Shown here piece by piece: positions 19,634 through 27,281 of a stretch of 64,000 nt of DNA. This DNA comes from Solibacillus sp. FSL W7-1464 (lineage in GTDB: Bacteria; Bacillota; Bacilli; Bacillales_A; Planococcaceae). The stretch is from assembly GCF_038004425.1 (NCBI RefSeq), contig NZ_JBBORC010000001.1, positions 1,093,001 to 1,157,000 of the forward strand, written 5' to 3'. The translations under genes were made by a program, and so were the position numbers. Every line of letters starts with the position of its first letter. The first letter of the stretch is position 1. Under the pieces are notes generated by a model. It made no database searches. It saw nothing but the letters and a program-made list of their open reading frames with translations, and had not been told where the DNA came from.

Positions 19634-20302
19634 ATTAGAACAACTATGGGGTTTATTAGAACAACTGCGGGGGATATTAGAAGATTAGGAGCGGTTATTA
19701 GAAAATGTTTGTGCTGTTGCAGATTTTGGATAGCGTTGCGTGCGGAAAGTGGCGAGAAAATGCTGCCGGGAATTTTTATTAGAACAAATTTTGGTATATT
19801 AAAAAATCTGCCTGGATATTAGAAGATCAGAAGAGGATATTCGAAAATCGGGAACACTTATTAGAAGAAGTGCCCGATATATTAGAAGATCGGACATTTA
19901 TTAGAACAAATAAAAATATATTAGAACTTTTCAAGATATATTAGAACTTCCGGCCGCCAAGTGGGCACTGGAATTTGCCGGAACTTTTATTAGAACATCT
20001 ATGGAGTTTATTAGAAGAACTCTGAGTGATATTAGAAGATTTGAAGCATTTATTAGAAAACATTTGTGCCAATGCTGATTTTGAATAGTGTTGCGTGCGG
20101 AAAGTGGCGAGAAAATGCTGCCGGGAATTTTTATTAGAACAAATTTTGGTATATTAGAAAATCTCGCCTGGATATTGGAAGATCAGAAGAGGATATTTGA
20201 AAATCGGGAACACTTATTAGAAGAAGCGCCTGATATATTAGAAGACTGAACATTTATTAGAACAAATAAAAATATATTAGAACTTTTCAAGATCTATTAG
20301 AA
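19634..20302 (+). repeat. Phased ATTAGAA array (26 sites, about 20-21 bp period)
   Basis: 22 exact ATTAGAA sites, all on this strand, start at 19634, 19655, 19676, 19697, 19778, 19818, 19860, 19881, 19900, 19920, 19940, 19989, 20010, 20031, 20052, 20133, 20153, 20216, 20237, 20256, 20276 and 20296. Four one-mismatch sites (19798, 19839, 20174, 20195) fill positions in the series. Neighbouring sites are 19, 20 or 21 bp apart; the two larger gaps of 81 bp are four periods of 20.25. Bases after the motif are variable. Because the spacing drops by 1-2 bp at places and stops occur, it is not a continuous reading frame now. Confidence 0.9.
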
Positions 20303-20310
20303 CTTCCAGC
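19634..20310 (+). repeat. Imperfect tandem duplication of a 355-bp unit within the array
   Basis: Unit 1 (from 19634) and unit 2 (from 19989) align along their length with an offset of 355-356. They include a motif-free segment with ttgcgtgcggaaagtggcg at 19736 and again at 20091. A few substitutions and one inserted base (near 20164) distinguish the copies. Confidence 0.85.
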
Positions 20311-20470
20311 CGCCTCGGCCACCCCGCCTGCCGCATCTCCTGAAACTTCCAGCCACCCCGCTGGCCGCACTGAAGCCAAGCCCGCCCATCAAATTCAGGA
20401 AACCCAACAATATACAAAACCCATCTCCACCCAACCCCCACCCCAAAATATAAAAACCCCTTAAACCATG
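20303..20470. other. C-rich strand between the ATTAGAA array and the rny promoter
   Basis: The + strand here is rich in C and A and becomes very poor in G toward the right. It contains two related phrases beginning acttccagcc (about 20300 and 20346), similar to the end of repeat unit 1. No ORF with a ribosome site is seen. Confidence 0.5.
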
Positions 20471-20477
20471 GCTATTC

Positions 20478-20506
20478 TTGACATACCTTATTTTGAACTA
20501 TACAAT
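20478..20506 (+). promoter_or_regulatory. rny promoter
   Basis: TTGACA (20478-20483), 17 bp, TACAAT (20501-20506), about 115 bases before the rny start; the leader is long enough for regulation. Confidence 0.75.
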
Positions 20507-20620
20507 TAAAATGTATAATTTCTAAATTTTGAAATGAATAGGCGGTATGTTTGAACAATTCAGATATATTATGCCGACTAAAAGAACATCAGACATATAT
20601 AGGCATAGGAGGGAAACGAT

Positions 20621-22174
20621 ATGGAAATGATACTCCCTGCTTTGCTAGGATTCGCTGTCGGTGTCGCTGTTATCTATTTCTACATGAAAAACGTGAATGA
20701 ATCAAAAGTGACTGGTGCAAAGCATGTTGCCGAACAAATCGTGGAAGACGCGAAACGTGAAGCGGATGCACTTAAAAAGGAAGCACTGCTTGAAGCAAAG
20801 GATGAAACTCACAAATTTCGAACTGAAGCGGAAAATGACATTCGTGACCGTCGTGGAGAGCTTCAGAAACAAGAGAACCGTTTATTGCAAAGAGAAGAAA
20901 ACCTTGACCGCAAAGATGATACTCTGAACAAAAGAGAGATAAGCCTGGAGCGTAAGGAAGAAGCTCTGGCTAGCAGACAACAGCATATTGAACAGATGGA
21001 AAGCAAAGTAGAACAACTTGTTGCAAGTCAAAAAACTGAGCTTGAGCGCATTGCAGCACTGACTCGTGAAGAAGCGAAAGAGGTCATCTTGAAGGAAGTT
21101 GAAAACGAACTTTCTACAGATATCGCTGTAATGACAAAAGAATCGGAAATGCGTGCAAAAGAAGAATCAGACAAAAAGGCTCGAGAAATTTTATCACTTG
21201 CATTACAACGCTTTGCAGCTGACCATGTTGCAGAAACAACAGTGTCCGTTGTAAATCTGCCGAATGATGAGATGAAAGGCCGTATTATCGGTCGTGAAGG
21301 TCGTAACATCCGTACGTTAGAGACGCTTACAGGTATCGATCTGATTATCGATGATACACCTGAAGCCGTAATTTTATCCGGCTTTGATCCGATCCGCCGT
21401 GAAACAGCTCGTCTTGCATTGGAAAAACTAGTTCAAGATGGTCGTATTCACCCGGCACGTATCGAGGAAATGGTTGAAAAATCCCGCCGTGAAGTGGACG
21501 AGCAAATCCGCGAAACAGGTGAACAAACAACATTTGAAGTAGGTATCCATAACCTGCATCCGGACTTGATGAAAATCCTTGGTCGTATGAAGTATCGTAC
21601 AAGCTATGGTCAAAATGTATTGAAACACTCAATCGAAGTAGCCCACTTATCAGGACTGCTTGCTGCTGAACTGGGCGAAGATGTAACATTAGCGCGTCGT
21701 GCAGGTTTACTGCATGATATCGGTAAAGCGATCGACCATGAAGTCGAAGGAAGCCACGTTGAAATCGGTGTGGAACTGGCAACGAAGTATAAAGAACACC
21801 CAGTTGTGATTAACTCGATTGCTTCCCACCACGGAGATACAGAAGCAACTTCAGTCATTGCCGTACTTGTAGCAGCAGCCGATGCATTATCAGCAGCCCG
21901 CCCAGGTGCCCGCAGTGAAACATTGGAAAACTATATTCGCCGCCTTGAAAAGCTGGAAGAAATCTCTGAAAGTTATGACGGCGTTGAAAAATCATTTGCG
22001 ATCCAAGCAGGTCGTGAAGTACGAATTATCGTACAACCAGAAAAAATCGATGATCTGGCATCACATCGTTTAGCGCGAGATATCCGCAAACGCATTGAAG
22101 AAGAACTCGATTATCCGGGTCACATCAAAGTTACCGTTATTCGTGAAACACGTTCGGTGGAGTATGCGAAATAA
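20621..22174 (+). CDS. rny: Ribonuclease Y
   Basis: 517 residues of a membrane-bound endoribonuclease that starts mRNA decay. Order: one N-terminal membrane helix (about 3-22), a long charged coiled coil (about 25-200), a KH RNA-binding domain ([15 protein letters not shown], about 220-235), and an HD metal-dependent phosphohydrolase domain with [10 protein letters not shown] near 364 and a second SHHGD motif. AGGAGGG precedes the ATG. In B. subtilis ymdB is the next gene; here it is 37.5 kb away. Confidence 0.98.
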   Translation: MEMILPALLGFAVGVAVIYFYMKNVNESKVTGAKHVAEQIVEDAKREADALKKEALLEAKDETHKFRTEAENDIRDRRGELQKQENRLLQREENLDRKDDTLNKREISLERKEEALASRQQHIEQMESKVEQLVASQKTELERIAALTREEAKEVILKEVENELSTDIAVMTKESEMRAKEESDKKAREILSLALQRFAADHVAETTVSVVNLPNDEMKGRIIGREGRNIRTLETLTGIDLIIDDTPEAVILSGFDPIRRETARLALEKLVQDGRIHPARIEEMVEKSRREVDEQIRETGEQTTFEVGIHNLHPDLMKILGRMKYRTSYGQNVLKHSIEVAHLSGLLAAELGEDVTLARRAGLLHDIGKAIDHEVEGSHVEIGVELATKYKEHPVVINSIASHHGDTEATSVIAVLVAAADALSAARPGARSETLENYIRRLEKLEEISESYDGVEKSFAIQAGREVRIIVQPEKIDDLASHRLARDIRKRIEEELDYPGHIKVTVIRETRSVEYAK

Positions 22175-22222
22175 GTAACTTATCAACAATCGAAAATCCG
22201 TACATTTAGGATAGAATAAAAG

Positions 22223-22261
22223 ACATCCATTTCTCTCTAAGAGGGAAGTGGATGTTTTTTT
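22223..22261 (+). terminator. Terminator after rny
   Basis: ACATCCAttTctC pairs with GgGAagTGGATGT, followed by TTTTTT. The following 22262-22523 has no gene. Confidence 0.88.
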
Positions 22262-22523
22262 GATGATTTTTCTTCCAATGAATGGCCGGAACCTACAAAA
22301 AGACAATTTCCAATTCCATGCTTTACTTGAGCGACTCCAAATAGGTACTGAGACACTTTTCGTGATATGAAATTTTCTCGGAAATAGTAATTTATAATTA
22401 CGAAGTTTCATCATATCCTTGAAAATTAATGTTTTTTAGACAAAATCAAAATAGATTCTCAAAATAGCTTGAAGTAATATTTTTAACGTAATAATAATTT
22501 TTGAAAGAAAGTTGTGCAAATAT

Positions 22524-22552
22524 TTCCACCTTTGAAATCCCTATGATATAAT
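22524..22552 (+). promoter_or_regulatory. Extended -10 promoter of the SLH protein gene
   Basis: TGATATAAT (extended -10, TATAAT at 22547-22552), with a weak -35 TTCCAC at 22524-22529, 17-bp spacing, 34 bases before the ATG. Confidence 0.65.
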
Positions 22553-22586
22553 CTCGTTATCTTGAAAAATATTAGGAGGTTCTGAC

Positions 22587-23798
22587 ATGAAAAAACAATC
22601 ATACAAAAAAATGTTCAATGTAGCCCTAACTACTACCTTAGCAACCGGTGCAGTCGTAGCATTAGCGCCGCAAGCAGAAGCAGCAATCAGCTTTACAGAT
22701 GTTAAAGAATCGAATGTGCACTATGCAGACATTATGAATTTGGCAGAGCGTGGAATTATCCGAGGTTATGGAGACGGTACTTTCCGTCCTGGCATTTCTA
22801 TTAATCGTGGTCATGCAGCTCATATTATTGCAGAAATTATGGACCTGGATACGAACAATGTTTCAAATCCGAACTACACTGATATTACTACGAACCACGC
22901 AAACTACGGTGCAATTGCGGCATTGGCAAAAGCAGGCATCATCCACGGTTTTGAAGACGGTTCATACCGTCCGGACGATAAGCTGACTCGTGGTCAAATG
23001 GCGAAAATCATTGCGAAAGCGTTCAATTTAAACCCGAACAGCGATCAACTTCCATTCAAAGATGTAGAACGCTCGATTTACAAAGACCATATCATTGCAT
23101 TATATGAAAACAATGTAACAAACGGTATGACAGCAATGTACTTTGGCGAAAAATCATTCGTAACACGCGGCCAGTTATCATCATTCGTTGTTCGTGCAGA
23201 AAGAGCGGTAGAGCCGACACCAGCGCCGACTCCGACACCAACGCCAGAACCGACACCAACGCCAACACCAACGCCAACACCAACACCAGAGCCGACACCA
23301 ACGCCAACACCGACACCAACACCAGATCCTGGCATCCCACCGGTGATCGATAAAACTGCTTTTGAAAATGCTTTAATTCAGAAGTTAGATGCATTGGATC
23401 AGACAGGTATTGTGAATGTTGCAGCAACAGCTGATGCTGTAACGATCACTGCGGATTCGAACATTACGAAAGAGCAATTGGCAGGAATTTCGGATGATGT
23501 TCTTAATAGCTTCACAGGTTTAGGCACAACAGCAATCGTATCTTCAGTAACAATGAATAATGTCAACTACAGCAAAAATTCTTCTCTTGCCGATTTAACG
23601 GCCATTGCTGAAAATTTAGCTAAAGAACTTAAAATTTCTTCCGATGATATTACTGAGATTAAAGCATTGACTGGCGAAGAAAACATTTGGTCAGTTTTAG
23701 CTGATCCGGCTCCAAATAGCTACAAAGGTACAATTACTTTAAACTATGTTGATGGTACTTCTAAAAATATTGCTATTGAATTAAAGAAAGCTCAATAA
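22587..23798 (+). CDS. S-layer-homology-domain surface protein
   Basis: 403 residues. A Sec signal peptide (about 1-32, ending in QAEA) is followed by three SLH domains (about 34-88, 92-148, 155-208), each with the conserved Arg of the TRAE-type motif as NRGH, TRGQ and TRGQ. They anchor the protein to pyruvylated secondary wall polymer. A Pro-Thr-(Glu) linker (about 210-250) follows, encoded by near-perfect 6-bp repeats, then a C-terminal domain of about 150 residues I do not recognise. Strong AGGAGG site. Too short for a main S-layer protein; it is more likely an auxiliary surface protein. It leads the polysaccharide locus but has its own promoter and terminator. Confidence 0.88.
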   Translation: MKKQSYKKMFNVALTTTLATGAVVALAPQAEAAISFTDVKESNVHYADIMNLAERGIIRGYGDGTFRPGISINRGHAAHIIAEIMDLDTNNVSNPNYTDITTNHANYGAIAALAKAGIIHGFEDGSYRPDDKLTRGQMAKIIAKAFNLNPNSDQLPFKDVERSIYKDHIIALYENNVTNGMTAMYFGEKSFVTRGQLSSFVVRAERAVEPTPAPTPTPTPEPTPTPTPTPTPTPEPTPTPTPTPTPDPGIPPVIDKTAFENALIQKLDALDQTGIVNVAATADAVTITADSNITKEQLAGISDDVLNSFTGLGTTAIVSSVTMNNVNYSKNSSLADLTAIAENLAKELKISSDDITEIKALTGEENIWSVLADPAPNSYKGTITLNYVDGTSKNIAIELKKAQ

Positions 23799-23810
23799 TA
23801 TAATTAACAC

Positions 23811-23843
23811 ATTCCCTAGAGCGAATAGTTCTAGGGAATTTCA
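23811..23843 (+). terminator. Terminator after the SLH gene
   Basis: ATTCCCTAGA (23811-23820) and TCTAGGGAAT (23830-23839) form a perfect 10-bp stem; the T tract after it is short. Confidence 0.7.
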
Positions 23844-23946
23844 TTGAGAAGCATAATTTGATGAATATGGAAAAACTGGAGCAATGCGGTATCATAATTG
23901 TTAGAAAACAGGTTAGACAAAAAAACTGCAAAGGAGCTTACAACTG

Positions 23947-24777
23947 ATGAAAAAGCTGAAGTATATATTACTAGCTCTGGCAGTGATTGTGTTAGGGATT
24001 GGCGGCTATATTGTATACGAATTAAAGTTTAAGACTTATGACACAGCAGATCCGGAAGTAGATGCCTTAACTGAAGAAACGTACAATGTAGAATTGCCGG
24101 ACGGAACGGTTATTGTAGTCGACAAAGATGGAAATATCGTTGAAGACAACACAGCCGATTCTGATGAAAACGACACGACGACTGCCACAGCAAATACTTC
24201 AAGTGCGGATGAAACGAATGTTGATTCTACAAAAGGTAGCGGCGAAGCGACTGAAGCCGGGACTGACAATGGTGGAAGCGGGTCTTCAAGTTCAAATGCC
24301 GGACAAACCGGGGCGACTGAAAATTCAAACTCAGGTACAAACCCAAGTACAAACCCAGGTTCAGGTTCGAATGGAAATCCGAAACCGAGCACAGGGTCAG
24401 GCACAAACAAGCCAACTGAAAAAGTAACAGTTGCTTCGATTAAAAAGCAATACGAAGGTACATTTAAAAGTCTTGAAAACCAGTCTCGCGCACGTATGAA
24501 TTCACTGATCAGTCAGGCGGCGAACGAGTACAAAACGAAAAAGAGTAATGGTGAATCGATCAGTTACGGCTATTTCTATAACAAATATATGGGTGCTGCA
24601 AAAAGTATCGAATCCGCTACAGACTCAACGGTGAATGTAGTTGTCGGTCTTGTTGAAAAAGATCTGCAAAAAAATGGTTTCGATAAATCTTATGCCCAAA
24701 GCTTTGCGGAAGAGTATGATGCAATGAAAGAATCTCTACGGGCTGATTTGATGGATAAAGCACTTAGTTTTCGATAA
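23947..24777 (+). CDS. Membrane-anchored Ser/Thr/Gly/Asn-rich protein
   Basis: 276 residues, family not recognised. An N-terminal helix (about 5-25, no lipobox or clear cleavage site) anchors it. A short region with VELPDGTVIVVDKDGNIVED follows, then about 95 residues (70-160) almost entirely of Ser, Thr, Gly, Asn, Ala and Pro, and a predicted helical C-terminal domain (about 162-276). The layout is a wall-spanning stalk with an extracellular head. The low-complexity stalk would be a good target for O-glycosylation (inference). AAAGGAG precedes the ATG. It sits between the SLH gene and the Wzz/kinase module, each separated by terminators. Confidence 0.8.
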   Translation: MKKLKYILLALAVIVLGIGGYIVYELKFKTYDTADPEVDALTEETYNVELPDGTVIVVDKDGNIVEDNTADSDENDTTTATANTSSADETNVDSTKGSGEATEAGTDNGGSGSSSSNAGQTGATENSNSGTNPSTNPGSGSNGNPKPSTGSGTNKPTEKVTVASIKKQYEGTFKSLENQSRARMNSLISQAANEYKTKKSNGESISYGYFYNKYMGAAKSIESATDSTVNVVVGLVEKDLQKNGFDKSYAQSFAEEYDAMKESLRADLMDKALSFR

Positions 24778-24782
24778 CCTAT

Positions 24783-24820
24783 AAGGTTTGCAGTGCGCAC
24801 AGGCATTCTGCAAACCTTTT
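24783..24820 (+). terminator. Terminator before the polysaccharide operon
   Basis: AAGGTTTGCAG pairs with CTGCAAACCTT around about 14 bases, ending in TTTT. Confidence 0.85.
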
Positions 24821-24920
24821 ATTCTGAAGTTTACAGGCGGAAAATTACCAGATTTATGTGACAATATTTCAAATTCCCTAAACATATGGAAATACTGTGT
24901 AATATTAGGCTCGATTCATG

Positions 24921-24926
24921 TATAAT
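24921..24926 (+). promoter_or_regulatory. -10 of the likely polysaccharide operon promoter
   Basis: A perfect TATAAT stands 32 bases before the TTG start of the first operon gene. No good -35 is visible, so an activator may be needed. Confidence 0.45.
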
Positions 24927-24957
24927 GTTAGTAGTTTAATTAAAGGAGCGTACACTT

Positions 24958-25713
24958 TTGGAAGAAACAATCAGCTTACAAGACATATTCAAGACATTAA
25001 AAAAGCGGGCTGCTCTTATTCTATCACTTACTGTTGTAGCAGTAATCATCGCAGCAATCGTCAGCTTTTTCGTACTGACACCGATTTACCAGGCAAATAC
25101 ACAAGTATTGGTCAACCAAAAAAAAGAAGATGTCACACAACAAATGACATCCCAAGATATACAGTCAAACCTGCAATTGATAAATACATACAACGAGATT
25201 ATCAAAAGTCCCGCGATTTTATCGATCGTTTCGGAAAACCTGGACTTGCCGCTGACTCCGACACAGCTCGCTTCGAAAATTACAGTATCTAATGCGAACA
25301 ACTCGCAAGTACTGAATATCAGTGTGCAGGATGAAAATTACAATGTAGCAGCGGATATGGCAAATCAAGTTGTAGAAGTATTTAAAGAAGAAGTACCAAA
25401 ATTGATGAATGTTGATAATGTCAATATCCTATCACCGGCTCAATATTCGGACAACCCGACACCGATCAAACCGAATAAAATGCTGAATATGGCCATTGCA
25501 CTTGTCATCGGTCTGATGATTGGCGTAGGACTAGCCTTTTTACTGGAGTACTTGGATACAACAGTGAAAACCGAATTGGATGTAGAAGAGATTATCGGAT
25601 TGCCGATTATCGGCGTCGTAAGTCCTATCAAGCAGGAAGAGATGCAAAAGAGCCCTGCACACAGCAAAGCAGGCAGACAGCGCATCCAGCAGAAAATAAG
25701 TCAAGAAAGTTGA
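24958..25713 (+). CDS. Wzz/YwqC-type chain-length determinant, kinase activator
   Basis: 251 residues with the Wzz layout: membrane helix 1 (about 20-42), an extracellular alpha/beta region, and helix 2 (about 178-198) preceded by the Pro-rich PTPIKPNKM motif. In Bacillota the short C-terminal cytoplasmic tail (about 200-251) activates a separate BY-kinase, encoded 13 bases downstream here. It controls polymer length and export with Wzy. TTG start with AAAGGAG upstream. A paralogue begins at 63927. Confidence 0.9.
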   Translation: MEETISLQDIFKTLKKRAALILSLTVVAVIIAAIVSFFVLTPIYQANTQVLVNQKKEDVTQQMTSQDIQSNLQLINTYNEIIKSPAILSIVSENLDLPLTPTQLASKITVSNANNSQVLNISVQDENYNVAADMANQVVEVFKEEVPKLMNVDNVNILSPAQYSDNPTPIKPNKMLNMAIALVIGLMIGVGLAFLLEYLDTTVKTELDVEEIIGLPIIGVVSPIKQEEMQKSPAHSKAGRQRIQQKISQES

Positions 25714-25726
25714 GCGTGGGACCGTA

Positions 25727-26440
25727 ATGTTCAAAAAATTCAAACGAAAAAAAATGCAACCAGCGACACTTGCCAGAAAACTGATTACCGCATCAAACCC
25801 GAAATCGATTGTTTCCGAACAATTTAAAACAATCCGCACGAATATCAACTTTTCGATGCCGGATAAAGATATACAGACAATCGTGCTCACTTCCTCGACA
25901 CCAGGGGAAGGGAAATCGACCAATTCATCAAACATTGCTGTTGTATATGCACAGGCAGGAAAAAAAGTATTGCTGGTGGACAGTGATATGCGAAAACCGA
26001 CAGCGCACCATACGTTCGGCATCAAAAATGTCAACGGGTTATCTACGGTATTGATCCGTCAGCATACGATTGAAGAAGTGGTAAACAAAACCGATATCGA
26101 AGGGCTTTCTCTCATTACAAGCGGTCCGATTCCGCCAAACCCGGCGGAGCTGCTCGCATCCAAAACGATGGATCAATTTATTGAAACAGCAAAAGAAACG
26201 TATGACCTCATTATTTTCGATGCACCGCCAGTACTATCTGTAACCGATGCACAAATTTTATCGAATAAGTGTGAAGGGACATTGCTGATCATCAATAGTG
26301 GTGTAGCCGAAAAGGAAAATGTCATCAAGGCGAAAGAAATGCTGCTCGTATCAAAAGCAAATATTATCGGTGCGGTTTTAAACAACTATAAAATCGATAA
26401 AGACCATTACTATTATCAATATTACGGGGCTGTCGAGTAA
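25727..26440 (+). CDS. BY-kinase (YwqD/EpsB-type protein tyrosine kinase)
   Basis: 237 residues of cytoplasmic bacterial tyrosine kinase: Walker A TPGEGKST (about 60-67), Walker A' VLLVDSDMRKP, Walker B LIIFDAPPV. A C-terminal tyrosine cluster (KDHYYYQYYG) is the site of autophosphorylation in the family. Cyclic phosphorylation regulates assembly of the Wzy/Wzz export machine and can act on sugar enzymes such as Ugd. Partner genes on both sides fit this role. Confidence 0.93.
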   Translation: MFKKFKRKKMQPATLARKLITASNPKSIVSEQFKTIRTNINFSMPDKDIQTIVLTSSTPGEGKSTNSSNIAVVYAQAGKKVLLVDSDMRKPTAHHTFGIKNVNGLSTVLIRQHTIEEVVNKTDIEGLSLITSGPIPPNPAELLASKTMDQFIETAKETYDLIIFDAPPVLSVTDAQILSNKCEGTLLIINSGVAEKENVIKAKEMLLVSKANIIGAVLNNYKIDKDHYYYQYYGAVE

Positions 26441-26448
26441 AAGACCCA

Positions 26449-26479
26449 GCCCCTCGAAACTAACATCCAGAAGAGGGGC
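26449..26479 (+). promoter_or_regulatory. Hairpin that can mask the ribosome-binding site of the phosphatase gene
   Basis: GCCCCTC (26449-26455) is the exact complement of GAGGGGC (26473-26479), and GAGGGG is the Shine-Dalgarno of the next gene (ATG 26486). Folding of the 17-base loop would hide the site. Confidence 0.5.
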
Positions 26480-26485
26480 AATACC

Positions 26486-27250
26486 ATGATAGACATACAC
26501 AGCCATATATTATTCGGTGTCGACGACGGACCCGGGGATTTACATGAAACACTGGAGATGCTTCAAAAAGCAGTAGACGAAGGCATTACAGAAATCATTT
26601 CAACTTCACACAGTTTTCATCCGCAATACAATGTTACGGCTAAACAAGTAACCGAGCAGATGGCTGTTTTACAGGAACAGCTGCAGCTTCATGACATTCC
26701 ATTGAAACTTCATGCAGGTCAGGAAGTCCGTTTAGTAGAAAACGTTGTCGCATTAGTAGAGGCAAAGGAAGCTTTGACTCTCGCTAACTCCGATTATCTG
26801 CTGCTTGAACTTCCATCCAGCACAATACCGAAATACACAAAAGACTTGATCATCGCCCTTCAAAGAAAGGGCATTACACCGATTATTGCACATCCCGAAC
26901 GAAATAAAGCAATCGCCGAACGACCACGCAAGCTGGAAGAGCTCGTGAGGGAAGGAGCCATGGCGCAAATTACCGCAGGGAGCCTTGCCGGGCATTTCGG
27001 GAAAAATATTCAAAAACTGTCACTCGATTTAGTGAAAGCCAATTTGGTCCATACGTATGGTTCAGATGTTCATAACTTGACAACTCGCCCCTATCTATTT
27101 GACGCAGGGCTTACATATTTGGAAAAAAAGAAACAATTAGATGCAGTGGATATGCTTTTGGAAAATAACGCGAGAATCATAGAAAATAAGAATTTTATCT
27201 TATATGAACCCCAGGAAGTAAGTTCTAAAAAATGGTGGTCTATTTTCTGA
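26486..27250 (+). CDS. PHP-type tyrosine-protein phosphatase (YwqE/CpsB family)
   Basis: 254 residues; begins with the metal-binding MIDIHSHILFGVDDGP motif and carries further PHP ligands in TSHSFHPQY, HAGQEV, IAHPER and YGSDVHN. In the family it removes phosphate from the BY-kinase, closing the phosphorylation cycle that sets polymer length. It follows the kinase by 45 bases, with a possible translational control hairpin between. Confidence 0.93.
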   Translation: MIDIHSHILFGVDDGPGDLHETLEMLQKAVDEGITEIISTSHSFHPQYNVTAKQVTEQMAVLQEQLQLHDIPLKLHAGQEVRLVENVVALVEAKEALTLANSDYLLLELPSSTIPKYTKDLIIALQRKGITPIIAHPERNKAIAERPRKLEELVREGAMAQITAGSLAGHFGKNIQKLSLDLVKANLVHTYGSDVHNLTTRPYLFDAGLTYLEKKKQLDAVDMLLENNARIIENKNFILYEPQEVSSKKWWSIF

Positions 27251-27281
27251 AAAAATAGCATATAGAAAGGTTATGGGAATT

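Noticed and set aside
19487-19822. A 111-codon frame running into the ATTAGAA array
   Set aside because: It begins inside the recA terminator, has no ribosome site and ends within the array. The repeat spacing changes from 21 to 20 and 19 bp, so no single frame follows the repeats.
19634-20302. CRISPR array
   Set aside because: The conserved part is only 7 bp with about 13-14 bp between copies, far shorter than CRISPR repeats and spacers, and no cas gene is near.
23078-23335. Gly/Val-rich minus-strand frame opposite the SLH gene
   Set aside because: It is the complement of the Pro-Thr linker repeats; low complexity and no start signals.
24036-24410. 124-codon minus-strand frame opposite the Ser/Thr-rich gene
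   Set aside because: Mirror of the low-complexity stalk, with no ribosome site.
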